DNA of 64,000 nt from Arenibacter sp. P308M17 (GCF_003426735.1 NZ_QVON01000002.1:744001-808000), one strand, 5' to 3'; numbered from the stretch's first letter, positions 54,491-63,442 are shown. Numbers and translations: made by a program. Notes: generated by a model not told the origin, from the sequence alone.

Positions 54491-54835
54491 ATGGCCTTGG
54501 AAGCACTTAAGAGAGACCTTACCGGGGCCGAGGCCGACGTAAGGTCTTATCTGGAAAATAGCGAGGAGTATGCCAAGCTTAAAATATTTAAGATACTCAT
54601 GGAGCTTGTGACCGCCTTTGCACAAACCCTACTTATAGGGGCTATGCTTTTATTGGCCATGCTCCTATTGTCCTGGGCAGCGGCTAATGCCCTGAACGAG
54701 GCGTTGGAAAGTCATTGCTTAGGATTTTTAATAATAGGTTTAGGCTATATGTTTGTAGCTATGCTTTGTTTTTTTCTTAGGGATAGACTAAATGGGCCAA
54801 TACTACGCACATTTTCCAAACATTATTTTGATTAA
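54491..54835 (+). CDS. Phage-holin-family-like membrane protein
   Basis: A 114-residue protein with an amphipathic N-terminal helix and two transmembrane helices (about 38-66 FAQTLLIGAMLLLAMLLLSWAA, and 79-97 GFLIIGLGYMFVAMLCFFL). This resembles the so-called phage holin (Holin-X-like) family that is common in chromosomal stress clusters. There is no phage context here, so lysis is not implied. It starts 6 bp after the YtxH gene and is followed by a 72-residue gene after 4 bp. Confidence 0.75.
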   Translation: MALEALKRDLTGAEADVRSYLENSEEYAKLKIFKILMELVTAFAQTLLIGAMLLLAMLLLSWAAANALNEALESHCLGFLIIGLGYMFVAMLCFFLRDRLNGPILRTFSKHYFD

Positions 54836-54839
54836 GATT

Positions 54840-55058
54840 ATGGGGAAGCAGTACAGTTCTTTTAAAGAGATTGATGAAAGACTAAAGATCTTGAAATTAC
54901 ATCGTAAAATTGAAATTGAAAGCCTTAAACTTAATATCCATCAGGTAAAGACATATTTTGGACCACAGTATTTGGCAGGGAACCTTAAGGGCAACATTCA
55001 ACAAATGTTGTTGGTCTTTGCCATAAGGAAACTCAAGGCCATATTTAACAGAAGGTAG
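54840..55058 (+). CDS. 72-residue basic protein, third gene of ytxH operon
   Basis: A basic helical protein (SSFKEIDERLKILKLHRKIEIESLKLNIHQVK) with a weakly hydrophobic tail (NIQQMLLVFAIRKLKAIFNRR). The open frame starts earlier, at 54792 inside the holin-like gene, but ATG 54840 follows that stop by 4 bp and gives the sensible N-terminus. I recognise no family, though small proteins of this type follow YtxH/holin pairs in other Flavobacteriia. Probable membrane-associated partner. Confidence 0.65.
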   Translation: MGKQYSSFKEIDERLKILKLHRKIEIESLKLNIHQVKTYFGPQYLAGNLKGNIQQMLLVFAIRKLKAIFNRR

Positions 55059-55096
55059 CACTTTAAGTTTTGAGCAATATCCCCACAATGACTTCC

Positions 55097-56164
55097 CTAA
55101 AAATCCGCTACCTCCCTAAGGCCCTTTTCATTTATAATAAGGATCCTTCTTCCGTGGTCTGTGGCAATGAGGCCTTCGTCCTTGAAATCGGATAAGGTGC
55201 GGATTGCGGTTTCGGTTGCGGTACCGATCATCCCTGCAAAATCCTCCCGTGGAATTCCTATTCCACCATTGGGCCTGTCCTGTACAACATGTTTGTCATA
55301 AAGTTCCAACAGGGCCTTTGCCGCCCTCTGCCTTACCGACGCAAAGGCCATATCCACCAATTGTTCCTGTAAGTGCATTAGATTATTGGATATCATTCCA
55401 ATAAATTTTTGGGAAACCACCGAATTGCCATATAACAATTTCGTAAAATCTTCCCTAGGAATGGCACAGATCCGGGCATCCTCCATAGCAGTGGCATTTT
55501 CTATATAAGACTTATTTGAATTCAACATCGACATTTGCCCAATAAAATCTCCGGGACCAAAAATACCTGTCACAAATTCCTTTCCGGATTCAGTGCTTTT
55601 ATACGTCTTTACACTTCCCTTCTCAATAAAATATAAGGAATGTGCATTATCTCCTTCCCAATAAATAATTTCTTTTTTACTGTAATCCTTAAGGGTGTAA
55701 TTCTTGGATAGGTTTTTAAGATCACTGTATTGGGAGGCTTCGTCCAAAAATTTGTGTATCCCTTCCATGTTTTTGGCTATCTCTGCCTTAAGAAAATCAC
55801 TTTTACGCAATCGTGAGGCAACGGCATCCAACAATTCCTTTTCTTCAAAGGGTTTGGTCAAATAATCGTCCGCCCCTAAATTCATTCCCAACCTCACTTC
55901 CGACCTATCCGTCTTTGCCGTTAAAAATATAAGGGGAATACCAGATGTGGCACCGCTCTTTCCCAAAGCTTCCAAGACCCCGTAACCATCCAGTTCGGGC
56001 ATCATAATATCACATATTACCAGGTCCGGCCCAAATCGTTTTGCCAGGTCTACCCCTATCCTTCCATTCTCGGCCGCCAATACTTGGTAATTGGCCAACT
56101 CCAAAATATCCTTTGTATTTTCCCTAACATCCTTGTTGTCCTCAATTAATAGAATTTTTTTCAT
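55097..56164 (-). CDS. Response regulator with CRP/FNR-type DNA-binding module (REC-CRP)
   Basis: A 355-residue fusion. The receiver domain (1-120) has the acidic pair E8/D9, phosphoacceptor D52 (VICDIMMPELDG) and K104 (TKPF). A cyclic-nucleotide-binding-like fold (about 155-270) follows, with FIGQMSML where CRP has GELALL and without the cAMP-binding Arg, so cAMP is unlikely as ligand. The C-terminal winged helix (about 275-350) has a recognition helix with E318-x3-R322, as in CRP and FNR, which read TGA half-sites. It has no N-terminal Fe-S cysteines. Its start overlaps the end of the kinase gene by 23 nt. It is the prime candidate for the TGAY-N4-RTCA activator. Confidence 0.93.
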   Translation of the reverse strand: MKKILLIEDNKDVRENTKDILELANYQVLAAENGRIGVDLAKRFGPDLVICDIMMPELDGYGVLEALGKSGATSGIPLIFLTAKTDRSEVRLGMNLGADDYLTKPFEEKELLDAVASRLRKSDFLKAEIAKNMEGIHKFLDEASQYSDLKNLSKNYTLKDYSKKEIIYWEGDNAHSLYFIEKGSVKTYKSTESGKEFVTGIFGPGDFIGQMSMLNSNKSYIENATAMEDARICAIPREDFTKLLYGNSVVSQKFIGMISNNLMHLQEQLVDMAFASVRQRAAKALLELYDKHVVQDRPNGGIGIPREDFAGMIGTATETAIRTLSDFKDEGLIATDHGRRILIINEKGLREVADF

Positions 56165-58895
56165 ATTCGCTTTTATTAACGGGAATCCTTAAGCTAAAGG
56201 TACTACCATTCCCCAGTTTACTTTTAAACCTTATACTACCACCGAGAAGCCCCGTGTAATGTTTTACTATATGAAGTCCAAGGCCGGTCCCTTGGAAATT
56301 GGTGGCATTTTCTGCACGAAAAAACCGAGTGAACAACTTTTTCCGATCTGCCTTCGGGATGCCTATTCCCTGATCATTAATATGAATGGTTACCTCTTTT
56401 TCATTTGCCTCTACCACCATTCCTATAATTTGTCCCTCCATAGAGTACTTAATGGCATTGGAAAGTAAATTAATAATAATATGGTTCAATAGTTTGGGAT
56501 CAAGATTAACCCATATAGAGGGGTCGGAATGATCAAAAATAATGACCTGCCCCTCTTTTTTGATAGGTTCCATCTCATCGACCAACATTTTTATAAATTG
56601 TATTAATTCAAAAGACTGGGCCATTACCTGTACCTTACCCTCTTCCAACTTGCTCAAGGACAGAAAATCGTTAAGGATAACAACAAGATCCTTGACATTG
56701 GTCCTTATCCTGGAGACATGTTTCATTCTCCGTTCCTCTTTGCCCGGCTCGTTTTGTTTTCCTATCAGGATGGCCGAAGAAAGAATGGCGCTCAAGGGCG
56801 TACGGAATTCATGGGAGGCCATGGAAATAAAACGGGATTTGAGTTCATTAAGCTCCTTTTCCACTTTAACGGTCTTTTCCAATTCATACTGTATCTTCTT
56901 CTGTTTGCTAACATTATTGTAAACAAATAGGGCCCACATTATTTTATTTTGATCGGAATAGAGTGGTGTGGAATTCACGGCATAACTTTGATCCTGAAAA
57001 TCTACCTCAAAAGAAATATTGGCCCCTTTCAATGTCCTTCTAATATCCGACTTTATTTTTGTGATCTGCCGTCTGGAAAAAATAGGAATGTTGTCTATGG
57101 GAAGTCCCTCAACACTGGACTTGTTGAGATGTATCCAGTCCATTTCCTTTCCTTCCACATAGACCAATTCAAAATCCGTATTAAAGACCATGATAACACC
57201 ATTGGGAAAATTATGGGCAATAGCCGTAAACAACGCCCTACTGAGACTTGCCTTCCTTTGGGCCCTTTGCGTCTCTAATATTTGATCTTCCAGGCTTAAA
57301 TTGGTCGATACCAGTTTTTGTACCGTAATTTGAACTTCCCTTGTCCGTTCCTCCACCTTATCTTCCAAGGCCTGGGCATATATCTCCAGTTTTTTCTTGG
57401 CCTCCTGAATTTCGGTAACATCGTTCAGAACCCCAATGAAATGGGTTAATTTCTGACCGTTATCATACAGGGGGGTAATAGACAGGTCATTCCAAAAAAG
57501 GGTGCCATCCTTTCGGTAATTTCGAACCAATGCCCTACAGGGGGTACCGTGACCAATTGCTTTGGACATGAAAGCGATTTCAGGCTGATTACTATCCCCC
57601 TTCTGCAAGAATCTACAATTTTTCCCAAGAACTTCATGGGATTCATACCCGGTAATTTGGGTAAAGGCCTTATTCGTATATAGAATGGGAAGTTCGGGAT
57701 GTTGGGCATCCACTATGATAATCCCGTTCCCAACAGCTTCCATGGCCCTGTTTCTTATTCTCAAGGTCTCCTGTGTCAATTTGTTTTCAGTGACATCCAA
57801 TCCAGAACTTACGACCCCTATAATTTCATTGTTTCCATTCCTTAGGGCAGCATTGCTCCATTGAATTAGGCGCTTCTGCCCACCTTTGGCAATAACATGG
57901 TTTTCGTGAAAGTTGGGTAGGTTTAATTTATCCGCAAAAATAGATTCAAACAATTCGATAAGTTGATTTTTGTTCTTTTTGGGTATAAATTCTGTAAACC
58001 AGTTTTTGTTCAAGATAGCATTTTGATCAAGTCCCAATATATCGCAGGTACTTTTATTTACCAATTGAACGGTGTAGTCCTTATCAATGGCCAAAAACAT
58101 GGAAGGGGAAGTATCCATATATTGACGGAGCAATTCTTTTTCCTTGACCAGTGCATTTTCAATCGTCCTAAGATCCGTTACATCCTGAATAAAGCCTTCC
58201 CGCCTGATGGGAGTATTGGTATTGTCCACAACAAAGTTACCCTGCTCCCAGATCCACTTTATTTCCTTATTGGAGGTCATTATCCTATAGGAAAGCTGAT
58301 AGCCTCCTTTTCCCTTAACGGCCATGGCAAGCCCATCCATCACCTTTGGTAAATCTTCAGGGTAGATCAGGTTTTCCCAATAGAGTTCGGAATCGTCATA
58401 AAATTGTTGGGATGAATAACCACAAATGGTCTGGCAATTCTCGCTGATAAACTCCATATAATAGGGTCTATTTGGCATACAGCTATAGACTATCCCTGCA
58501 ACATTGGACACCAAAGTCCGAAACTTTCTATCACTTTCAAAAACGGAAGTATCCGCCGGTTTACAATAAATTGAATATAGAATTTGCCCTTTTAAAACTG
58601 TTGGGGCACACCTAATATCCAATGGAAAATGAATTCCATTTTTTTTAAGGCCAAAAAGCGGAATTGGCGCTACCCTATTTTTCTTGGATCGGGTGGTCTC
58701 TACCTTTTTCTTCCAATCGGGGACGATTATTTGCATATTCATATTGGTCAATTCTCCAGTACTGAAACCGAAAAGATTTTCCATTGCACGGTTTGCAGCA
58801 AGAATAGCCCCAAGTTCATCGATTACCAACAATCCGTCCAAAGAAACATCAAAACTGACTTGCAAAAGATCGTTATTTGTTATTCTGCCGTTCAT
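56142..58895 (-). CDS. Multi-PAS/LOV sensor histidine kinase
   Basis: A 917-residue protein from ATG 58895 (a GTG at 58964 would add 23). Several PAS domains in tandem are followed by HisKA (H695 in ASHEFRTPLSAIL) and an HATPase domain (N813, D841 in NDQGIGIP, GTGLGL). No transmembrane segment, so it is cytoplasmic. The PAS domain at about 379-495 is LOV-like: GKNCRFLQ with the photoactive Cys at 427, FMN-contacting N459 (RNYRKDG) and N469 (FWND), but the usual Gln of the GVQxDVT strand is Leu490 and the second phosphate-binding Arg is missing. It forms an operon with the REC-CRP gene and is preceded by an island-type site, implying autoregulation. Confidence 0.93.
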   Translation of the reverse strand: MNGRITNNDLLQVSFDVSLDGLLVIDELGAILAANRAMENLFGFSTGELTNMNMQIIVPDWKKKVETTRSKKNRVAPIPLFGLKKNGIHFPLDIRCAPTVLKGQILYSIYCKPADTSVFESDRKFRTLVSNVAGIVYSCMPNRPYYMEFISENCQTICGYSSQQFYDDSELYWENLIYPEDLPKVMDGLAMAVKGKGGYQLSYRIMTSNKEIKWIWEQGNFVVDNTNTPIRREGFIQDVTDLRTIENALVKEKELLRQYMDTSPSMFLAIDKDYTVQLVNKSTCDILGLDQNAILNKNWFTEFIPKKNKNQLIELFESIFADKLNLPNFHENHVIAKGGQKRLIQWSNAALRNGNNEIIGVVSSGLDVTENKLTQETLRIRNRAMEAVGNGIIIVDAQHPELPILYTNKAFTQITGYESHEVLGKNCRFLQKGDSNQPEIAFMSKAIGHGTPCRALVRNYRKDGTLFWNDLSITPLYDNGQKLTHFIGVLNDVTEIQEAKKKLEIYAQALEDKVEERTREVQITVQKLVSTNLSLEDQILETQRAQRKASLSRALFTAIAHNFPNGVIMVFNTDFELVYVEGKEMDWIHLNKSSVEGLPIDNIPIFSRRQITKIKSDIRRTLKGANISFEVDFQDQSYAVNSTPLYSDQNKIMWALFVYNNVSKQKKIQYELEKTVKVEKELNELKSRFISMASHEFRTPLSAILSSAILIGKQNEPGKEERRMKHVSRIRTNVKDLVVILNDFLSLSKLEEGKVQVMAQSFELIQFIKMLVDEMEPIKKEGQVIIFDHSDPSIWVNLDPKLLNHIIINLLSNAIKYSMEGQIIGMVVEANEKEVTIHINDQGIGIPKADRKKLFTRFFRAENATNFQGTGLGLHIVKHYTGLLGGSIRFKSKLGNGSTFSLRIPVNKSEYEKNSIN

Positions 58896-59015
58896 TGCTG
58901 ATGATGGATTTAACCAAAAATTGTTTTCCCAAAAAGAAAAAGGGCCGATTGGAGGTATTGGCACTGGTAAACCTATTCTATTGCAAGTATTTCAACCCAT
59001 TCCCACTAAGTCCAG

Positions 59016-59059
59016 CAAATGTATTGGTATCCTCCTCTGTAAGAAATGACATCCGTCAT
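59016..59059 (-). promoter_or_regulatory. CRP/FNR-type site and -7 box of the kinase/regulator operon
   Basis: ATGAC-ATCC-GTCAT (59046-59059, perfect arms), centred at 59052.5. On the minus strand TACATTTG, an exact TAnnTTTG match, begins at 59023, 29.5 bp away. This indicates autoregulation of the operon. Confidence 0.82.
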
Positions 59060-59089
59060 AATATGGCCCATGGGTAGATTTCCTTAAAC

Positions 59090-59133
59090 CTGATAAAGGT
59101 CATATGACCATTTCCCTGTATATAATAATTTTG
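59090..59133 (+). promoter_or_regulatory. CRP/FNR-type site and -7 box for the patatin gene
   Basis: CTGAT-AAAG-GTCAT (59090-59103), centred at 59096.5. TAATTTTG, an exact TAnnTTTG match, starts at 59126, 29.5 bp away. This rules out the upstream ATG at 59104 as the start and supports ATG 59158. Confidence 0.82.
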
Positions 59134-59157
59134 AATCAAATTTTAAATAAAATACAT

Positions 59158-59991
59158 ATGACAACAGGCCTCGTCCTATCCGGTGGTGGTATTCGCGGGG
59201 TTGCCCATATTGGGGCCATTAAGGCCATGCAAGAATATGGCATTTCACCTTCCCATATTGCCGGGACCAGTGCAGGGGCCATAGTAGGAGCCCTTTATGC
59301 CGCTGGCCGTACCTGGGAAGAAATGTTGGATTTTTTTAAAGCAACGCAGATTTTCAGTATAAACAATTATGCCAAGGGAAAACCAGGTTTTTTGGATACG
59401 GAAAAGTTCTATGATCAATTTAAATCCTACTTGCGCCATGATTCCTTTGAAGCTTTGGAGATCCCTCTTTATATAACGGCAACCAACTTACTGGACGGGA
59501 CACTGAAGGTATTTGATAGTGGTGAACTTATTCAACCAATATTGGCATCGTCTGCCGTTCCAGGATTATTTGCACCCGTACAGATCAAGAATGGCTATTA
59601 TGTAGATGGCGGTACCCTGAACAATTTTCCGGTAGACCTTATTAAACAGATCTGTAACAAGATCATTGGAGTATATGTAAACCCTTTCAACAGTGTTAAA
59701 ATAGAGGAGTTGAATCACGTGACCAAGGTTTTGGAAAGGACCTATCATGTAATGATGGCCAATAAGGCCAACCTTAAATTCAACGATTGCGATTTATTGA
59801 TAAGGCCTCTGAATATGGATAGATATAGTATGTTCAGCTTAAAAAATTTGGACAATATTTTCAATTTGGGGTATGCCGCTGCCCAGGATATCTTAAAAAT
59901 CAGCCCTCTTGCCACTGAATTACTTCAGGCAGCAGAATTGGAAGCCATGAATGGTTTTTCAATGGATACTTCCGTTATAGACTCCCATTAA
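59158..59991 (+). CDS. Patatin-like phospholipase
   Basis: A 278-residue serine lipid hydrolase of the bacterial patatin (RssA-like) type. The oxyanion hole GGGIRGVAHIG (9-19), nucleophile S38 in GTSAG and the second dyad residue D150 in YVDGGTLNNFP are all present. It has no signal peptide, so it is cytoplasmic or inner-membrane-associated. It would release fatty acids from phospholipids or other acyl esters; the substrate is unknown. The start is set at ATG 59158 because the first ATG of the open frame (59104) lies upstream of the -7 box. Confidence 0.9.
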   Translation: MTTGLVLSGGGIRGVAHIGAIKAMQEYGISPSHIAGTSAGAIVGALYAAGRTWEEMLDFFKATQIFSINNYAKGKPGFLDTEKFYDQFKSYLRHDSFEALEIPLYITATNLLDGTLKVFDSGELIQPILASSAVPGLFAPVQIKNGYYVDGGTLNNFPVDLIKQICNKIIGVYVNPFNSVKIEELNHVTKVLERTYHVMMANKANLKFNDCDLLIRPLNMDRYSMFSLKNLDNIFNLGYAAAQDILKISPLATELLQAAELEAMNGFSMDTSVIDSH

Positions 59992-60221
59992 TAATATACT
60001 CACTGAAATAACTTTGTATCCATGGTTCTTCCATTTTAAAAATTAATAATATTAAAATTCTAAGTTTTATCTACAAAGATTTCAAATACATACTAGATCT
60101 TACTTATTCCAAAGACCTCGAGTGAGGTTTCTATATTCAAAACCCTCCCGCCCAAACCCCCCACATGGACATATATTGGGTTTTGACGGGAAGGCATTGC
60201 TAACAAATAACCAACCAATAG
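59992..60221. other. Intergenic region between convergent patatin and hsp20 genes
   Basis: 230 bp without a gene. It contains an 8-bp inverted pair CAAAACCC/GGGTTTTG (60138-60145 with 60178-60185) and a short hairpin near 60113-60131. Either may serve as a weak terminator. Confidence 0.35.
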
Positions 60222-60686
60222 CTATCCGATAAGTATTTTCTTAGGGGGCATTTTTTTTGCCTCTTCTTTTTTTGATAGATTAAAGCTCAAAATACCATCC
60301 TTGTATGCTGCCTTAATGGCTTCCTGCTTAACGGAATCCGGTAACTGTAAAGAACGTTGAAAGGAATTATAACTAAACTCCCTACGGGTATAGTCGTCCT
60401 CCTTATCCTCTTTGGATTCGGACTTCTCTGCTGCAATATTTAAACAACCATCATCAATGGTAACCTCAAAATCCTTCTTTTGAAATCCGGGAGCGGCCAG
60501 TTCGATCTCAAAATGGTCATCGGTTTCTTTAATGTTCAATGCAGGTTCCATTCTCTTTCCGTTCCAGAAACGATCGGGCAACATATCCCTGACCCATCTA
60601 CGGTTATCAAAAAAATCGTCCATGTCAAAAAAATCCTGGGACATTAAATTGCCAAATGGCCTACTTTTAAATTTTACTAGTGTCAT
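60222..60686 (-). CDS. Hsp20/alpha-crystallin small heat-shock protein
   Basis: A 154-residue ATP-independent holdase. The alpha-crystallin domain (about 48-140) includes PALNIKETDDHFEIELAAPGF, KKDFEVTIDDGCLNIAAEKS, YNSFQRSLQLPDSV and KAAYKDGILSFNLSKKEE (the A-x-x-x-x-G-x-L motif as YKDGILSF). A C-terminal tail with KILIG gives the I-x-I oligomerisation motif. It is divergent from the P-type ATPase; both face the single site at 60755-60768. The mycobacterial counterpart HspX is the hallmark of the DosR regulon. Confidence 0.95.
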   Translation of the reverse strand: MTLVKFKSRPFGNLMSQDFFDMDDFFDNRRWVRDMLPDRFWNGKRMEPALNIKETDDHFEIELAAPGFQKKDFEVTIDDGCLNIAAEKSESKEDKEDDYTRREFSYNSFQRSLQLPDSVKQEAIKAAYKDGILSFNLSKKEEAKKMPPKKILIG

Positions 60687-60724
60687 AATATCTTATTTTT
60701 AAGGGTTACATATTTATTATGCTT

Positions 60725-60798
60725 CTAAAGTACATCCAACTGTGTTTGTACAAAATGATTTAGGTCAGTCCCACAAATTTTCTTTACATTTAATTTTA
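60725..60798. promoter_or_regulatory. Bidirectional CRP/FNR-type promoter (hsp20 and P-type ATPase)
   Basis: ATGAT-TTAG-GTCAG (60755-60768), centred at 60761.5. Towards the ATPase, TAATTTTA starts at 60791; towards hsp20, TACTTTAG starts at 60732 on the minus strand. Both are 29.5 bp from the centre, a mirror-symmetric arrangement. Confidence 0.8.
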
Positions 60799-60910
60799 CG
60801 ATATCCAATAACAGCATCACAACAATATTTTTCCCTGTCCAATATTGGGATAACAAGTGCGGTCCGATTTTTAAGACAGGGAACAGTTCATTTTTTTATT
60901 TCAGGTCCCT

Positions 60911-63415
60911 ATGATCAATCCAACCGATTTTGGCATTCACGGGCTTTCCGATGAAGCCGTAGAACAATCCAGAGAAAAGCACGGAGAAAATAGCCTTAGC
61001 TATAAAAGTAACAATGGTTTTTTGGAAGCTTTAAAAAGTATCGCCCAAGAACCTATGGTCATCTTATTGATAGTAGCCACCTCCATTTACTTTATTACAG
61101 GAAATAACGGGGATGGCATATTTATGGCCTCCGCGATTATCCTGGTAGCCTCAATTTCCCTTTACCAGGATTCCAAAAGCAGGATGGCCTTGGAGAAATT
61201 AAAAGACCTTACCCAACCCAATAGTCAGGTCATCCGAAACGGTGTAATCAAAGAAATTCCCAGTGAGGAATTGGTGGTAGGCGATAGCCTTATGATAGAA
61301 GAGGGCAATACCATTCCCGCAGATGGTACCATAGTACATTCCAACGATTTTTCGGTTAACGAATCCATACTCACAGGTGAGTCGCTTTCCGTTTTTAAGG
61401 ATGCTACCAAATTGGACAATAAAATATATAGTGGCACTACGGTAGCAAGCGGATTGGCCATTGCAACCATCACCGGGATCGGCAACGAAACCCGATTGGG
61501 TAAAATTGGAAAAAGCCTTGAAGGTATACAGGACGAAAAGACACCACTGGAAAGACAGATTTCCGGTTTCGTTAAAAGCATGTCCCTGTGGGGCGGCATT
61601 ATTTTCCTATTGGTTTGGGGAATTAATTATTTTCAGTCCAAGGAAGTTTTGGATAGTCTGCTCAAAGCCCTCACCTTGGCCATGAGTATCCTGCCCGAAG
61701 AGATCCCCGTGGCATTCACCACCTTTATGGCCCTGGGTGCCTTTAGGTTGATGAAAATGGGTGTCGTGGTAAAACATATGAAAACTGTGGAATCCCTGGG
61801 AAGCGCTACGGTGATATGTGCCGATAAAACCGGTACCCTTACCCAAAACAAAATGGAACTCGCCAAACTTTATAGCCTAGAAACGGGAGAGATAGTTGTC
61901 CCCGACGGTCCACTCAATGCCTCCTTGAAACAACTGCTGACAATGGCCATGTGGGCCAGCGAACCCATACCTTTTGACCCTATGGAAAAGGCACTTCACA
62001 ATGCCTATGGCAACATGGTTACAGAAGACCGGAGGCCCCAATTTAAAATGGTGCACGAATATCCGCTAAGCGGGAAACCTCCAATGATGACACATCTGTT
62101 CGAAAATAATGAAGGCGAGCGTATTATCGCCTCCAAAGGGGCCCCAGAGGCCATTATGGCGGTTTCCATATTAACGGATGCCCAAAAAAATAGAATCAAG
62201 GACATATTGACTCAATTGGGGCAGGAAGGATACCGTATGTTAGGGGTGGGACAAGCCCATTTTAAAGGATACGATTATCCTCAAAAACAGCAGGACTTTA
62301 AGTTTTCGTTCATTGGAATAGTAGCCTTTTATGATCCCCCGAAGAAAAACATCTCCAAGGTCCTAAAAGAATTTGATGGGGCGGGAATCAAAGTGAAATT
62401 GGTTACGGGGGACAACCCCACAACTTCCATGGCAATTTGTAAACAAATACATTTTCCCGGATATGAAAAAAACATGACCGGGGATCAACTCATGCAATTA
62501 AGCGATGCAGAATTGCAACAAAAAGTTATGGATACGCAAGTCTTTACGCGTATGTTTCCCGAAGCCAAATTAAGAATAGTCAATGCCATTAAGGCGAATA
62601 ACGAAGTGGTTGCCATGACAGGCGACGGGGTCAATGACGGTCCGGCACTGAAAGCCTCCCATATTGGTATAGCCATGGGCAAGAAGGGGACGGAAATTGC
62701 CAAGCAGGCCGCCTCCCTGATCCTGCTAGACGACGACCTGTCCAAAATGGTCGATGCCATTGCCATGGGCAGAAAGATTTATAATAACTTAAAAAAGGCC
62801 ATCCAGTATATTATATCCATTCATATCCCTATTATATTAACGGTGTTTATCCCCTTGGCCCTAGGATGGGCCTATCCTTCAATTTTTTCACCTTCCCATG
62901 TTATTTTACTGGAATTGATAATGGGGCCCACCTGCTCCATCATCTATGAAAACGAGCCCCTGGAGAAAAATGCGATGATTAAAAAACCAAGGCCGTTCAC
63001 CACTACATTTTTTAAGTTCAAGGAATTGATAACCAGTATCGTTCAGGGACTGGTGATTACCTTAGGGGCTTTATCGGTATATCAATACGCCGTTTTCCAG
63101 GATTATAACGAAACCATCACCAGGACTATGGTATTCATGGTTTTGATCTCCGCCAATATTTTTCTGACCTTGGTCAACCGCTCCTTCTATTATTCCCTAT
63201 GGACAACCATTAAATATAGGAACAATTTGGTGCCATTGATCATCGGTATTACCTTGGCATTGGTTATCCTATTGCTCTTTGTACCTCCTCTTACCAGATT
63301 TTTTCAATTCGAAACCTTAAAAGGGCATCAACTGGGGATTTCCGTCCTTGCTGGTATGTTATCCGTTCTTTGGTATGAAATCGTGAAAGGAATAAAACGT
63401 GCCAGAAAAGAATAA
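60911..63415 (+). CDS. P-type cation-transporting ATPase (P2-like)
   Basis: An 834-residue inner-membrane pump. Motifs: N-terminal cation-ATPase domain, TGES (155-158) of the actuator, PEEIP (262-266) in M4, phosphorylation site D305 (CADKTGTLTQNK), KGAPE (409-413) of the nucleotide domain and TGDGVNDGPALKASHIGIAMG (hinge). Overall it is closest to the P2A/CtpF-like calcium-type pumps. In M6, LLELIMGPTCSIIYENEP replaces the usual Asn-Asp-rich calcium-ligand stretch, so the ion is uncertain. CtpF of mycobacteria is in the DosR regulon, a parallel to this regulated copy. Confidence 0.92.
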   Translation: MINPTDFGIHGLSDEAVEQSREKHGENSLSYKSNNGFLEALKSIAQEPMVILLIVATSIYFITGNNGDGIFMASAIILVASISLYQDSKSRMALEKLKDLTQPNSQVIRNGVIKEIPSEELVVGDSLMIEEGNTIPADGTIVHSNDFSVNESILTGESLSVFKDATKLDNKIYSGTTVASGLAIATITGIGNETRLGKIGKSLEGIQDEKTPLERQISGFVKSMSLWGGIIFLLVWGINYFQSKEVLDSLLKALTLAMSILPEEIPVAFTTFMALGAFRLMKMGVVVKHMKTVESLGSATVICADKTGTLTQNKMELAKLYSLETGEIVVPDGPLNASLKQLLTMAMWASEPIPFDPMEKALHNAYGNMVTEDRRPQFKMVHEYPLSGKPPMMTHLFENNEGERIIASKGAPEAIMAVSILTDAQKNRIKDILTQLGQEGYRMLGVGQAHFKGYDYPQKQQDFKFSFIGIVAFYDPPKKNISKVLKEFDGAGIKVKLVTGDNPTTSMAICKQIHFPGYEKNMTGDQLMQLSDAELQQKVMDTQVFTRMFPEAKLRIVNAIKANNEVVAMTGDGVNDGPALKASHIGIAMGKKGTEIAKQAASLILLDDDLSKMVDAIAMGRKIYNNLKKAIQYIISIHIPIILTVFIPLALGWAYPSIFSPSHVILLELIMGPTCSIIYENEPLEKNAMIKKPRPFTTTFFKFKELITSIVQGLVITLGALSVYQYAVFQDYNETITRTMVFMVLISANIFLTLVNRSFYYSLWTTIKYRNNLVPLIIGITLALVILLLFVPPLTRFFQFETLKGHQLGISVLAGMLSVLWYEIVKGIKRARKE

Positions 63416-63442
63416 AAATTCTTTTCTAATCGAGAACAAATC

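Noticed and set aside
54491-54835. Prophage remnant suggested by the holin-like protein
   Set aside because: No other phage genes nearby; such proteins are common chromosomal partners of YtxH.
55097-56164. Oxygen-sensing FNR with an Fe-S cluster
   Set aside because: The protein starts with a receiver domain and lacks the N-terminal cysteine cluster; signal input should be phosphorylation.
59104-59157. N-terminal extension of the patatin protein
   Set aside because: The -7 box at 59126-59133 lies inside it, so the transcript begins downstream of ATG 59104.
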